Positions 1 through 7,405 of a stretch of DNA of 64,000 nt are shown in pieces (position 1 is the first letter of the stretch; the number at the start of each line of letters is the position of its first letter). Location: positions 1-64,000 of the forward strand of contig JAPPUL010000078.1 in NCBI GenBank assembly GCA_026874595.1, written 5' to 3'. The notes under the pieces were generated by a model, which saw only the letters and a program-made list of their open reading frames with translations, searched no databases and was not told where the DNA came from. Source of the stretch: Sipunculus nudus. Taxonomy: Eukaryota > Annelida > Sipuncula > Golfingiida > Sipunculidae. Position numbers and translations under genes: made by a program.

Positions 1-1339
1 CCTCTTCATGATAAATAGGGCCTATATTAACAACCTCTTTAAGATGTTTTTTAACATAAGGGTGAATAGTAGCACTCATAAAACAAAACTTACCCCCTAA
101 CGAAGAAATCTCCTCAAGTGCCTTTACAATAACAGCTAAAGTCTCAGGAGAATAACTTTGAGGTTCATCTAAGATAACTTTAGAATACATTAAAGTAGCA
201 TAAATCATTTCATATCCAGGCCACTTAAATACCGATGTGAACAACTGATCAGCAGTGGTTATTGTTGTAGGAAACGCAAACTGTTTTGCTTGTTTTGCTT
301 TATCAATGTTAAATATATGTTCTTGTTTAATTTTCTCTTCAATTCCATAAAGTAAACTATCACTGTGAACAAGCCCCACCTTATCTTTTGAGAATATCTT
401 TACAAATCGTTCGTACATTGCATTAACAGATACTCTAAGAGGTAGAGTATAAAATGCCTTGTCAGTACCTATCCAATTAATCGCAAACTCTGTTTTACCC
501 ATCCCTGTTGATGCCGTTAGTAAAACGCTTTTATCTCTATAGTCTTTTGCCTTAGCTTGAAAGTCTTTTAGACCCCTAAACGCAAAACCATCGGCCTCTA
601 ACTTATTTCTTAAGTAGCTTAATAGTTTTCCATCCGGATTAGCTATCCTTTCAAGTTCAACAGGCTGATGTGCTGATGCTGAATAATCTAAACGATGAAA
701 AAGTCCTTTAAGCAAAATATATGACTTTTCCTTTCGTATCTTTGCATATCGAGAATTATAACGATTGTATTTACCCTCTTCTAAATAGCTTAAGTAATCA
801 GGCCAAAGCTTAGAAGGTAACGTATAGCCATACTCTTTTAACCAAGCCTTTAACCAAGATAGTACATCTTTATTAGTGTCAATTATCTTTTGCAGATCAT
901 CTTCGATGACTTTTTTTAAGTACTCTTTGTCAAAGCCTATATTCCTATCATGGTGAAAGGCAATAGTAAAAAATATCTTAAAGAAGTCATCTTCAACTAA
1001 GGCATCAAGTCCCTCAGGTAAAAAGGCAGGAGATAAATAATTATGAGGTATCTCACCGTTTAACTTTGCCTTATGCTTTAATTTATGTTCCCCTATCCTG
1101 CTCCTAATCTTATTTTGAAAATGAGTTGATATCTTCCCACAATCATGAAATAAGACACAAAGACCTAAACTATCCCAAAACTGCTTATTATCTCCATCTA
1201 CAAGATTTTCTATCTCTTCCTTGTACAAGGCTTTTAACTCATCTAAATTATCCATTAGATGCCCAACATGAACTTCTAATAACTCCCCAACAGGCTTATT
1301 GTTTTCATAATAGGTTTTAGCATATATACTATCTGCCAT
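1..1339 (-). CDS. cas3: Cas3 HD nuclease-helicase, C-terminally cut by window edge
   Basis: Nuclease-helicase recruited by Cascade to degrade target DNA in type I interference. The reading frame is open from ATG at 1339 to the left edge (about 446 codons), so the C-terminus lies outside. An N-terminal HD domain is visible: HxxxH near residue 24 and HDCGK at about 65-69, with a further HHDRN. It is followed by a superfamily 2 helicase start: Walker A in TASTGMGKTEFA near residue 275, DEPQ as the DEAD-box equivalent, and FMSATI as motif III. It overlaps the end of cas5 by 11 bp, so the two are translationally coupled as the last visible genes of the operon. cas4, cas1 and cas2 of this system, if present, would lie further left. 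Family certain; subtype follows from the neighbours. Confidence 0.93.
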   Translation of the reverse strand, partial: MADSIYAKTYYENNKPVGELLEVHVGHLMDNLDELKALYKEEIENLVDGDNKQFWDSLGLCVLFHDCGKISTHFQNKIRSRIGEHKLKHKAKLNGEIPHNYLSPAFLPEGLDALVEDDFFKIFFTIAFHHDRNIGFDKEYLKKVIEDDLQKIIDTNKDVLSWLKAWLKEYGYTLPSKLWPDYLSYLEEGKYNRYNSRYAKIRKEKSYILLKGLFHRLDYSASAHQPVELERIANPDGKLLSYLRNKLEADGFAFRGLKDFQAKAKDYRDKSVLLTASTGMGKTEFAINWIGTDKAFYTLPLRVSVNAMYERFVKIFSKDKVGLVHSDSLLYGIEEKIKQEHIFNIDKAKQAKQFAFPTTITTADQLFTSVFKWPGYEMIYATLMYSKVILDEPQSYSPETLAVIVKALEEISSLGGKFCFMSATIHPYVKKHLKEVVNIGPIYHEE

Positions 1340-2225
1340 TATCGTAGTCTCCAATTAAATCTACGACTCTACCTTTCTCTTCATCAAATAAACAAGGAGT
1401 ATTTATAATAGCCCCATCCTCAACATATACAACGTCAAGTCTTTTAAAGTAGCGTATCCCATTAATAACCTCATACTTAAAAGGCATCCTATAGTTAAGA
1501 CCACTTAAACTCATACGTTGAGCTGATGAGCGGTTTAAGTATAGGCCATAGTCTATACTATGATTATTTCTCACTCCAAACTCCTTTTCTTTAACTTCAA
1601 CATAAGAAATACTGTCAATACAAGCTAAATCTTCACTCCGTCCAATATGTGGGTAGTCATATCCAAATACCTTATCTTTAAAGCTATCAAGATGTTCTTT
1701 ATCTGTTTTTATATAAATGATTAAGTCTATTTCAAATATATTGGCAACATAAGTCGGTGTGTAAGACAAAAGCTTAGCAAAACTTTCAAGATAAGGTTTT
1801 GGATAAGAAACTAACTTAAGAATATCTTTTAATCTATTAGTCTCCTCTTTTGTTAACTTATTACGAACATACTCTTCTTTTTGGATATCCTCAGAAAAGA
1901 TGCTTTTAATAAAGTTTTTATCATCTTCATTAGTTAGCTTACCAACTATTTGTGAATTAAAAGTACCAAAACCAATCTTTTTTGTATCCTCTAATCTTCT
2001 GTCCCTATCAAACTTTATCATCCTTTGCATGTCATAAACCGCTGAAGAAGACCTGCCCTGTATAGACATCTTTATTGGTATATACTCACTGGCACCAATA
2101 ACCGCATGAAACCACCCCCTAATCGTAGATATAGAAGGCAAAGGATAGCTATCTACAAAACCATAGGACATAGGCTTTCTATAGTTTGCCATAACCTGAT
2201 TAGCCTCTATACGTAATAATTCCAT
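1329..2225 (-). CDS. cas5: Cas5, type I-B Cascade subunit
   Basis: RAMP-fold Cascade subunit that caps the 5' handle of the crRNA and contacts Cas8 and Cas7. 298 residues, starting MELLRIEANQVMANYRKP, with the conserved early segment LPSISTIRGWFHAVIGASEY, which is the Cas5 glycine/tryptophan signature seen in I-B proteins. It lies 9 bp downstream of cas7 and overlaps cas3 by 11 bp. Nothing suggests it is broken. The family call is firm; assignment to the I-B branch rests on the Cst1/DevR-type neighbours. Confidence 0.9.
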   Translation of the reverse strand: MELLRIEANQVMANYRKPMSYGFVDSYPLPSISTIRGWFHAVIGASEYIPIKMSIQGRSSSAVYDMQRMIKFDRDRRLEDTKKIGFGTFNSQIVGKLTNEDDKNFIKSIFSEDIQKEEYVRNKLTKEETNRLKDILKLVSYPKPYLESFAKLLSYTPTYVANIFEIDLIIYIKTDKEHLDSFKDKVFGYDYPHIGRSEDLACIDSISYVEVKEKEFGVRNNHSIDYGLYLNRSSAQRMSLSGLNYRMPFKYEVINGIRYFKRLDVVYVEDGAIINTPCLFDEEKGRVVDLIGDYDNGR

Positions 2226-2234
2226 TATATTATC

Positions 2235-3155
2235 CTAGTTTGTATTATAAGCCTCATCTATTGACTTGATAAGCGAGTCAAAACAATCGTTTACGTTATC
2301 AAAACAATTGTTAGGTATGCTTTTAAACTCATCCTCATTAGCCCAGAAACCTGATATATACCCAAGCTTTGTTTTATCTTTTACCTTCTCACCATTAAAG
2401 CTTAGTTCTGACGTTGAGTTTAATATCTTTGTGGATAAGCTATAAGCTTTTTTATCTTGGTCATAGCTGACTTTTATCTTGTTTAAAAAGAAAGGGTTTT
2501 TAACGTTATACACCCCCCCTATAACAAACATAGGATTTAAGCTTTCTGTTCGTCCTTTTATATCCCTATTTAAAACTTTGACAATCTCAATAAGCTTTTT
2601 AACTCTATCTGCTTTTTCATTGTTTGCAATATTAATATTATCATGCTCATCCTTCCCGACTCTATTTAGATCAATAGTGATAGTATAGGAATAAAGGGCA
2701 TCTTGATGCTCAAACTGAAAAGGGTTAGGGTTAGCTTTTATACGATCTGCAAAGCTTTTGTTTGTACCCCATTCTAAATCACTATGAAATGGCTCCAGGG
2801 CAACGGCAGGACTAATACGTACAACAGCAGAACGGGTTCTTGACCCCTCGCCTTTTACTGTTTTCATATAGCCAAATAAATCTGCTTCTATATAGTCTTT
2901 TACGTTAACCTTAGGACTAAACTGAACAACCGCCTTATCTTCCTCCCCTTTAGTTAAGGGGTTCTCTTTATCATCTATATTAAAATATTCTTTTAGCATC
3001 CTAAAAATATCATAACGAATAGCCTGTCTGGATAAGTAAGTAAAAACCCCAGCATCACAAGTAAGCTTTTTTAGTTCTGATATATTACCTATTCCCTCAC
3101 CATAATTTAAGCTCATTGACTTAAATACTATTGTAAGTGTTAATCCTTTATTCAT
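2235..3155 (-). CDS. cas7: Cas7 (DevR/Cst2 family), type I-B backbone subunit
   Basis: Backbone protein that polymerises along the crRNA spacer. 306 residues when started at the ATG at 3155. This start is preferred over the upstream alternative at 3242 because AAAAAGGAGG sits directly before it and the protein then begins MNKGLTLTIVFKSMSLNYGEG, as in DevR/Cst2 proteins. The segments DAGVFTYLSRQAIRYD and TRSAVVRISPAVALEPFHSD are typical of the family. It overlaps the end of cas8b by 8 bp, consistent with translational coupling. Confidence 0.9.
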   Translation of the reverse strand: MNKGLTLTIVFKSMSLNYGEGIGNISELKKLTCDAGVFTYLSRQAIRYDIFRMLKEYFNIDDKENPLTKGEEDKAVVQFSPKVNVKDYIEADLFGYMKTVKGEGSRTRSAVVRISPAVALEPFHSDLEWGTNKSFADRIKANPNPFQFEHQDALYSYTITIDLNRVGKDEHDNINIANNEKADRVKKLIEIVKVLNRDIKGRTESLNPMFVIGGVYNVKNPFFLNKIKVSYDQDKKAYSLSTKILNSTSELSFNGEKVKDKTKLGYISGFWANEDEFKSIPNNCFDNVNDCFDSLIKSIDEAYNTN

Positions 3156-4842
3156 TGCTCGCCTCCTTTTTATTATCTTCTGTTTTATACTCTTTTGCCA
3201 AAAGACCATTAACAAAGCTATAGCCGTAAGCGTAGAAGTCATCTTTTTTTATAATCCCATCTACAAAGGTATAAGGAATATTTAACTTATAAGCCATATA
3301 GATTCTTGTAATAATCTCCATAAACCTATTTACATCCCCTTCCCTTAAGGCATTTAATAGCCCAAAAACAATGGTTTGGATTTTATTTTCTGCATCTTTT
3401 TTACGTAACTCTTTACTTAACTTCCTGCCTTCGTATTGGATACGCCGTATGCTGGTTTCGTCTATAGCATTTTCGTTCATAGAATTGCCTCCTATATATG
3501 TTTTATATAAAGCTATTATTAATGTATAGTGATATAAATGGAAGGTGTTAAAATAAACCTTGTAATAGTTAGACCTTGCCCCTTCTGAGGTAATATATAT
3601 CTTAAATAGTTTATATACCTGATTATAGTTTAAAGAGTCAAAAATAAAATCTCTAATAATCTCCTTAAGTAAATACTTAGAAGTATCCCTAAATCTATAA
3701 GAAGCTTTAGTTAGCTTTTGAAAAGATTCACTATAATCAGCAATAAACTTAGCCTTTTTGGGGGTTAGATTTAAAGAAAAAACCTTTGGCATTATCTCAA
3801 GAGTATTATCTAATTCAATAAAAGAGATGTTTTTTAAGATGGCTTTTGACTTTTCTTTTTGGTATTGTAAAAAGTATTGTGTAAAGTAGTCAAGTACTAT
3901 ATTAGTGTTTTGATCCTTATCTAATACTTGTTGTAATAATCTATTATCTTTTATCAGCTCATTAACATTGTTATCGTTATTAATGAAGTAATATACTCTC
4001 TCTTTACCCCATGATATATCCGTAAAACCAGCAAAATAACAAAAATAAATAAGCTCGCATATCTCACAAAGATAAAGCTTTGAGCTAAAGTCCCATAACT
4101 GATTTATCGAGCTTAATCCTGCATGGCTTCCAAGTCCTGTATCACAATATGTATCTTGCTTTGCCTTTCTTTCACAGTTAATACATTGATACTTAGCGGG
4201 CTTATTTTTATTACTAAGAAGTTTATCTTCAAAGTCATCTTTGAACTTCTTTAATAAATCTTTAGTAATGCTTCTGTTCAAAAAGCTCTTCTGCCCATAG
4301 AGTCTACTTAAATAAATCTTTGTATCACTTTCTAAAAAGTCCTCATAATCAGCCTCTAAAAGATTTAATACTTCTTTAAGCACAAGTAATAGTACTTTAG
4401 GATTGTCGCTAACAGTCTTTTTATCAGGTAAATCTATAGTCTTTTCCTTTAGCTTTGCCTTTATTAATACAAAATTTAACCGACTTTTTATAGTATCAGT
4501 TATCTTAAGCATCTTATCCAGCTTGTCTTTGGATAAGTCATTACTAAAACCTTCAATCTCTTCTATATAATCATTTAAATCCTTTACTAGACTATCATAT
4601 CTACCGTATCTTTTAAATGCTGTTTTAAAAAACTTCTGTGAAAAGCCTTTTAGTATCGCTTTATCAAACTCAATAGAATTATCATTAACTTTAACAAAAT
4701 CAGCTATCTTATCCTTATCCCCTTCACTATCCCCTTCGCTTATTATATTTATAAAACCCACTATACCTGCATTATATAGCCAGTCACCTAAGTATACTTT
4801 CTCAGTTGTATACTCCGTATTTGTATACTCCGTTGCACTCAT
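3148..4842 (-). CDS. cas8b: Cas8b (Cst1-type) large Cascade subunit with zinc-finger cysteines
   Basis: Large subunit of type I-B Cascade, expected to recognise the PAM and recruit Cas3. 564 residues from the ATG at 4842, which forms an ATGA overlap with the cas6 stop codon. A TTG 42 bp upstream also keeps the frame open but lies inside cas6. The N-terminus (YLGDWLYNAGIVGF) is characteristic of Cst1-like Cas8b. Two CxxC pairs (CINC at about 220-223 and CEIC at about 259-262) form a zinc-binding knuckle that some Cas8b1 proteins carry. The protein is divergent elsewhere, so the subtype is inferred from the N-terminus, the knuckle and the gene order. Confidence 0.85.
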   Translation of the reverse strand: MSATEYTNTEYTTEKVYLGDWLYNAGIVGFINIISEGDSEGDKDKIADFVKVNDNSIEFDKAILKGFSQKFFKTAFKRYGRYDSLVKDLNDYIEEIEGFSNDLSKDKLDKMLKITDTIKSRLNFVLIKAKLKEKTIDLPDKKTVSDNPKVLLLVLKEVLNLLEADYEDFLESDTKIYLSRLYGQKSFLNRSITKDLLKKFKDDFEDKLLSNKNKPAKYQCINCERKAKQDTYCDTGLGSHAGLSSINQLWDFSSKLYLCEICELIYFCYFAGFTDISWGKERVYYFINNDNNVNELIKDNRLLQQVLDKDQNTNIVLDYFTQYFLQYQKEKSKAILKNISFIELDNTLEIMPKVFSLNLTPKKAKFIADYSESFQKLTKASYRFRDTSKYLLKEIIRDFIFDSLNYNQVYKLFKIYITSEGARSNYYKVYFNTFHLYHYTLIIALYKTYIGGNSMNENAIDETSIRRIQYEGRKLSKELRKKDAENKIQTIVFGLLNALREGDVNRFMEIITRIYMAYKLNIPYTFVDGIIKKDDFYAYGYSFVNGLLAKEYKTEDNKKEASNE

Positions 4843-5588
4843 AAGATAACCTCTACCATCCCAAACCCCTGACTGCGACGACAACCAAGTCCTACATCAT
4901 ATATCATTCTCAAAATATCTTTTGGTGCCTTAATACTTATAAGCCCTGAAGTACCCTCTATTACCTGTTTATAATGGCTGACTTTAACTTGTTTGCACTC
5001 TTTTAACCCTATTTCAAAATGCTCTCTCTCTAGATCTTTATTAAGATAATGTTTAGCTAAGTTTTTAAGCTGATAATAAAGACCATCCTCAAAACTAGGA
5101 TCATTCATTGTTAAATACCCAATACCTTTTTTGTTATCAATCTTTCTTACCACAAAGGGGGATAATAGTTTAAATTGAACTTCGTTTCGAGCTATGGCTT
5201 TTTGATTTATTAGAACAAAGTTACTTAGTCTAACGGGATGGTTAAAAAAGGAATAGCTTTTTAACTTATTAAGTGCATTATAAATAGCTACAATAAAATC
5301 ATGGTCTTTAGAGGATAGGTATATTCTAATAAAAGGCTTATCGAATTCAAAAATGTTTGCTTTATCAGTTCTTTTTTGTCTAAGATTAGGGCTATAATAA
5401 GAAAAGGTAAAGGGTTTTACTTTATTTTTGTTGCTCGCTTTATAGTATTCTTCAAATAAGCTAGAGTTATGTTCCTTTAAAGCCTCCTTTAAAAGAGAGG
5501 CCACCATATTCCTTAAACCTACTTTGTTTGAATCACGTAAAGACGATATTGTCTTTTCTACAAAATTAGCCGAAAAACTAAATCGCAT
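4839..5588 (-). CDS. cas6: Cas6 pre-crRNA endoribonuclease
   Basis: Endoribonuclease that cuts the type I-B precursor crRNA within its repeats. 249 residues. The C-terminal glycine-rich loop of Cas6 is clear (GLGCRRSQGFGMVEVIL), and the protein has two ferredoxin-like halves. It is the first gene of the minus-strand operon, with AAGGAG just before the ATG and about 630 bp of non-coding DNA upstream. No I-B array for it to process is visible here. The only array has repeats of the Cas9 type, so this Cas6 probably serves an array outside the window. Confidence 0.9.
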   Translation of the reverse strand: MRFSFSANFVEKTISSLRDSNKVGLRNMVASLLKEALKEHNSSLFEEYYKASNKNKVKPFTFSYYSPNLRQKRTDKANIFEFDKPFIRIYLSSKDHDFIVAIYNALNKLKSYSFFNHPVRLSNFVLINQKAIARNEVQFKLLSPFVVRKIDNKKGIGYLTMNDPSFEDGLYYQLKNLAKHYLNKDLEREHFEIGLKECKQVKVSHYKQVIEGTSGLISIKAPKDILRMIYDVGLGCRRSQGFGMVEVIL

Positions 5589-6130
5589 GTTTAACTCCTT
5601 ATTTTAGTTTATAGATAGAGTTTCTATGTTTGCCAGATAACTTATTTTAAAATCTAAAAAAGCATACCTAAAGTAACTAAGGAGCTAGTTTAACAATTAT
5701 TATACACATATTTCTTTATTATATCTAAAATTAGATAAATATACAAAAATACCTTTAAAGATCCAAAGGAATATGTTTAAAATATTATTAATTCTATAGT
5801 TAAATGTAATAAATTGCCTTTCTTATTTGTTGGTTAATATTTTAATAACCTAATAAGGTGGGCAACTTTTAAATGGGCAACTTTTAAAAAGTAAATATTA
5901 TTACACAAAGTATTATTACACAAAGTGTTTAGACAAAAAGAAATTGATTACTTACTCATTTTTCTTTTAGCTTCTTTAAAATAGCTTCTTTAAAATCCTA
6001 AACAGAATAAGATATTTTTAAAAAATACTTTATTTATATCTATTCCCTTTATTTCCTTAGTGAATAATGGTTTTTAATAAATCTAAACATAAAATAGCCT
6101 GATAATAATTAAAAAAATGTAAAAAAACTC
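5589..6130. other. AT-rich intergenic region with short tandem duplications
   Basis: No gene or CRISPR repeat is visible between cas6 and the lipoprotein gene. Two minus-strand TATAAT hexamers (5699-5704 and 5718-5723), about 110-135 bp upstream of cas6, could be -10 elements for the I-B operon, but neither has a convincing -35. The region holds three independent short tandem duplications: a GGGCAACTTTTAAA unit near 5860-5888, a TATTATTACACAAAG unit near 5895-5930, and an AGCTTCTTTAAAAT unit near 5970-5997. Confidence 0.5.
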
Positions 6131-6182
6131 TTGACTTATACTTATATTTTCACTCTACTTAAAATTAGTGAGTGTTCACTCA
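6131..6182 (+). promoter_or_regulatory. Sigma-70-type promoter with overlapping palindromic operator
   Basis: TTGACT at 6131-6136 and TCTACT at 6154-6159 are spaced by 17 bp, giving a predicted start near 6166. A perfect inverted repeat, TGAGTG-TT-CACTCA, occupies 6169-6182, immediately at or after the predicted start and 35 bp before the lipoprotein ATG. Its position and size suggest a repressor operator; half-sites of this kind are common for TetR-family regulators, but no regulator gene is adjacent. Palindrome seen; regulator inferred. Confidence 0.5.
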
Positions 6183-6216
6183 TTTTAATATAAAAATATA
6201 AAAGAGGTTACAAATT

Positions 6217-6885
6217 ATGAATCTAATGAGATTGTTTTTAGCCATTACAACTTTATTGTTAAGCTTTGCTCTAATGAGTTGTGAGGATGATAAAACAGGT
6301 ACTACGGGAGAAGAAAGGGCAAGTCGCGACAAAGGACAAGCAGGGCAAGGCTCACAAGGGCAAGGCGGACAAGCAGGTGGCTCTGATGGAGACAATGAGA
6401 GACAAGAACCTCCTGTAACTCTTGTAACCGGTGCATGTAAGATTACCGCATCAAATCCTATGCAGCTAGTGCAGGGAAATCCAAATCCACCAAATTCAAT
6501 CACCATTACTTGTACTACAAATATTACAGATGCAGCTTGTGATGGCATTGTGGATACAGCAACGGAGCAATACAGAACTAACTATAACAATGGAGTTGAT
6601 CAGGGGGTGCTATATGTACCAAAACCATTCAGAGATCAGGTAGTACAGGGTCTAAAGGCTAAACTTACGGATGCTCATCTACCCAAAAAAGAGTTTAGTG
6701 CAAATGCTAAGTGTCCAGAACCAAAACGCTTGGCATCATGTACAGCAGGTAATGTAGTAACTTATGCATATGATTCTCGTACTCCGTCTTTGAATACTCA
6801 ACTTAAGAATGGCCTTAGGGATAGCTGCACTGCCCCTAATAACGTGTATACAGATCTGACACCTTCGGAGTCTTCGGAAAATTAA
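6217..6885 (+). CDS. Secreted lipoprotein of unknown function
   Basis: 222 residues. A lipoprotein signal peptide ends in a lipobox (LMSC, Cys at about 22), so the mature protein should be membrane-anchored. It is followed by a charged, Gly/Gln-rich linker (about 35-65) and then a globular part with six or more cysteines, probably disulfide-bonded outside the cytoplasm. A GAGGT ribosome site lies about 10 bp upstream. It sits between the two CRISPR-cas systems and is preceded by a promoter/palindrome of its own, so it looks independently regulated rather than part of a cas operon. I recognise no family. Confidence 0.75.
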   Translation: MNLMRLFLAITTLLLSFALMSCEDDKTGTTGEERASRDKGQAGQGSQGQGGQAGGSDGDNERQEPPVTLVTGACKITASNPMQLVQGNPNPPNSITITCTTNITDAACDGIVDTATEQYRTNYNNGVDQGVLYVPKPFRDQVVQGLKAKLTDAHLPKKEFSANAKCPEPKRLASCTAGNVVTYAYDSRTPSLNTQLKNGLRDSCTAPNNVYTDLTPSESSEN

Positions 6886-7144
6886 GATTTGTCTTTAGCT
6901 TTTAGCTTAGGCTAGAGTTTAGAGCTAGTAAATAGAGAGTAAATAGAGAGCAGATAGAGTTAGGTAAAAAAGTTGCTTTTTATTTGCTTCTCTTTTGCTT
7001 TTTATTTGCTTCTCTTTTGCTTCTCTTTTTTTGCTTCTCTTTTAATTTCTCTTTTTTTGCTTCTCTATTGCTTTTGCCTAATCCCTTCTCTCTTTCCTCT
7101 CTCTCTCTTTCCTTTTGCCTATCTGTCCTTTGTCCTTTGGCAGG
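6886..7144. repeat. Low-complexity CT-rich region with tandem TTTGCTTCTC units
   Basis: After the lipoprotein stop, about 260 bp contain overlapping short duplications: GTAAATAGAGA twice near 6930, then many copies of a TTGCTTCTCTT-like unit from about 6970 to 7075, then a pyrimidine-rich run. A 68-codon frame on the minus strand here is Lys/Arg/Glu low complexity and is not believed. The region lies beyond the predicted 3' end of the tracrRNA. Confidence 0.6.
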
Positions 7145-7267
7145 AAATGTGAGGTTTACTTTTTTAATGCGGATATGTATAAACATAGTGCCTTACGTAG
7201 CGAAACCTCACAAAACATACTACTTATTATAGTCGACCCTTTCATTTCAAAATGCAGTATACCCTAG
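7145..7267 (-). ncRNA. Predicted tracrRNA for the type II-C system
   Basis: Plus-strand bases 7226-7261 reproduce the crRNA-sense repeat almost completely, so the minus strand reads as an anti-repeat. Thirty-one bases match. The two substitutions (at 7251 and 7255) both convert a Watson-Crick pair to a G-U wobble, and a two-base insertion (7234-7235) gives the internal bulge expected in a crRNA:tracrRNA duplex. Downstream on the minus strand, TATAATAAG resembles the corresponding junction of other II-C tracrRNAs. Arms at 7203-7212 and 7148-7157 then form a perfect 10-bp stem around a 45-nt loop. The 3' end is uncertain because no T-run follows the stem. The gene is divergent from cas9. Confidence 0.8.
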
Positions 7268-7273
7268 GTATAC

Positions 7274-7301
7274 AACATAATAAAAAGTTAGAGCTGGTCA
7301 A
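7274..7301 (-). promoter_or_regulatory. Predicted tracrRNA promoter
   Basis: Read on the minus strand, TTGACC (7296-7301) and TATGTT (7274-7279) are separated by 16 bp. Transcription would begin about 7 bp downstream, just before the anti-repeat. The -35 is close to consensus and the -10 matches at four of six positions. Confidence 0.55.
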
Positions 7302-7405
7302 ACAAAAAAAGTAAAGAAAATAAAAAAATAATAACAACTTCCTAAACTGTTTTATCTTTAAATAAACTACATTTTGTAGATTACTAGATATTTAAGGAGC
7401 GTAAA

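Noticed and set aside
3156-3242. Longer start of cas7 at 3242
   Set aside because: It lies within cas8b and lacks a ribosome site. The ATG at 3155 has GGAGG and the family N-terminus.
4843-4884. TTG start of cas8b at 4884
   Set aside because: The ATG at 4842 forms a classic ATGA overlap with cas6 and fits the family start.
6980-7186. 68-codon minus-strand frame rich in Lys, Arg and Glu
   Set aside because: Low-complexity translation of the CT-rich tandem repeat; it overlaps the tracrRNA region and has no ribosome site.
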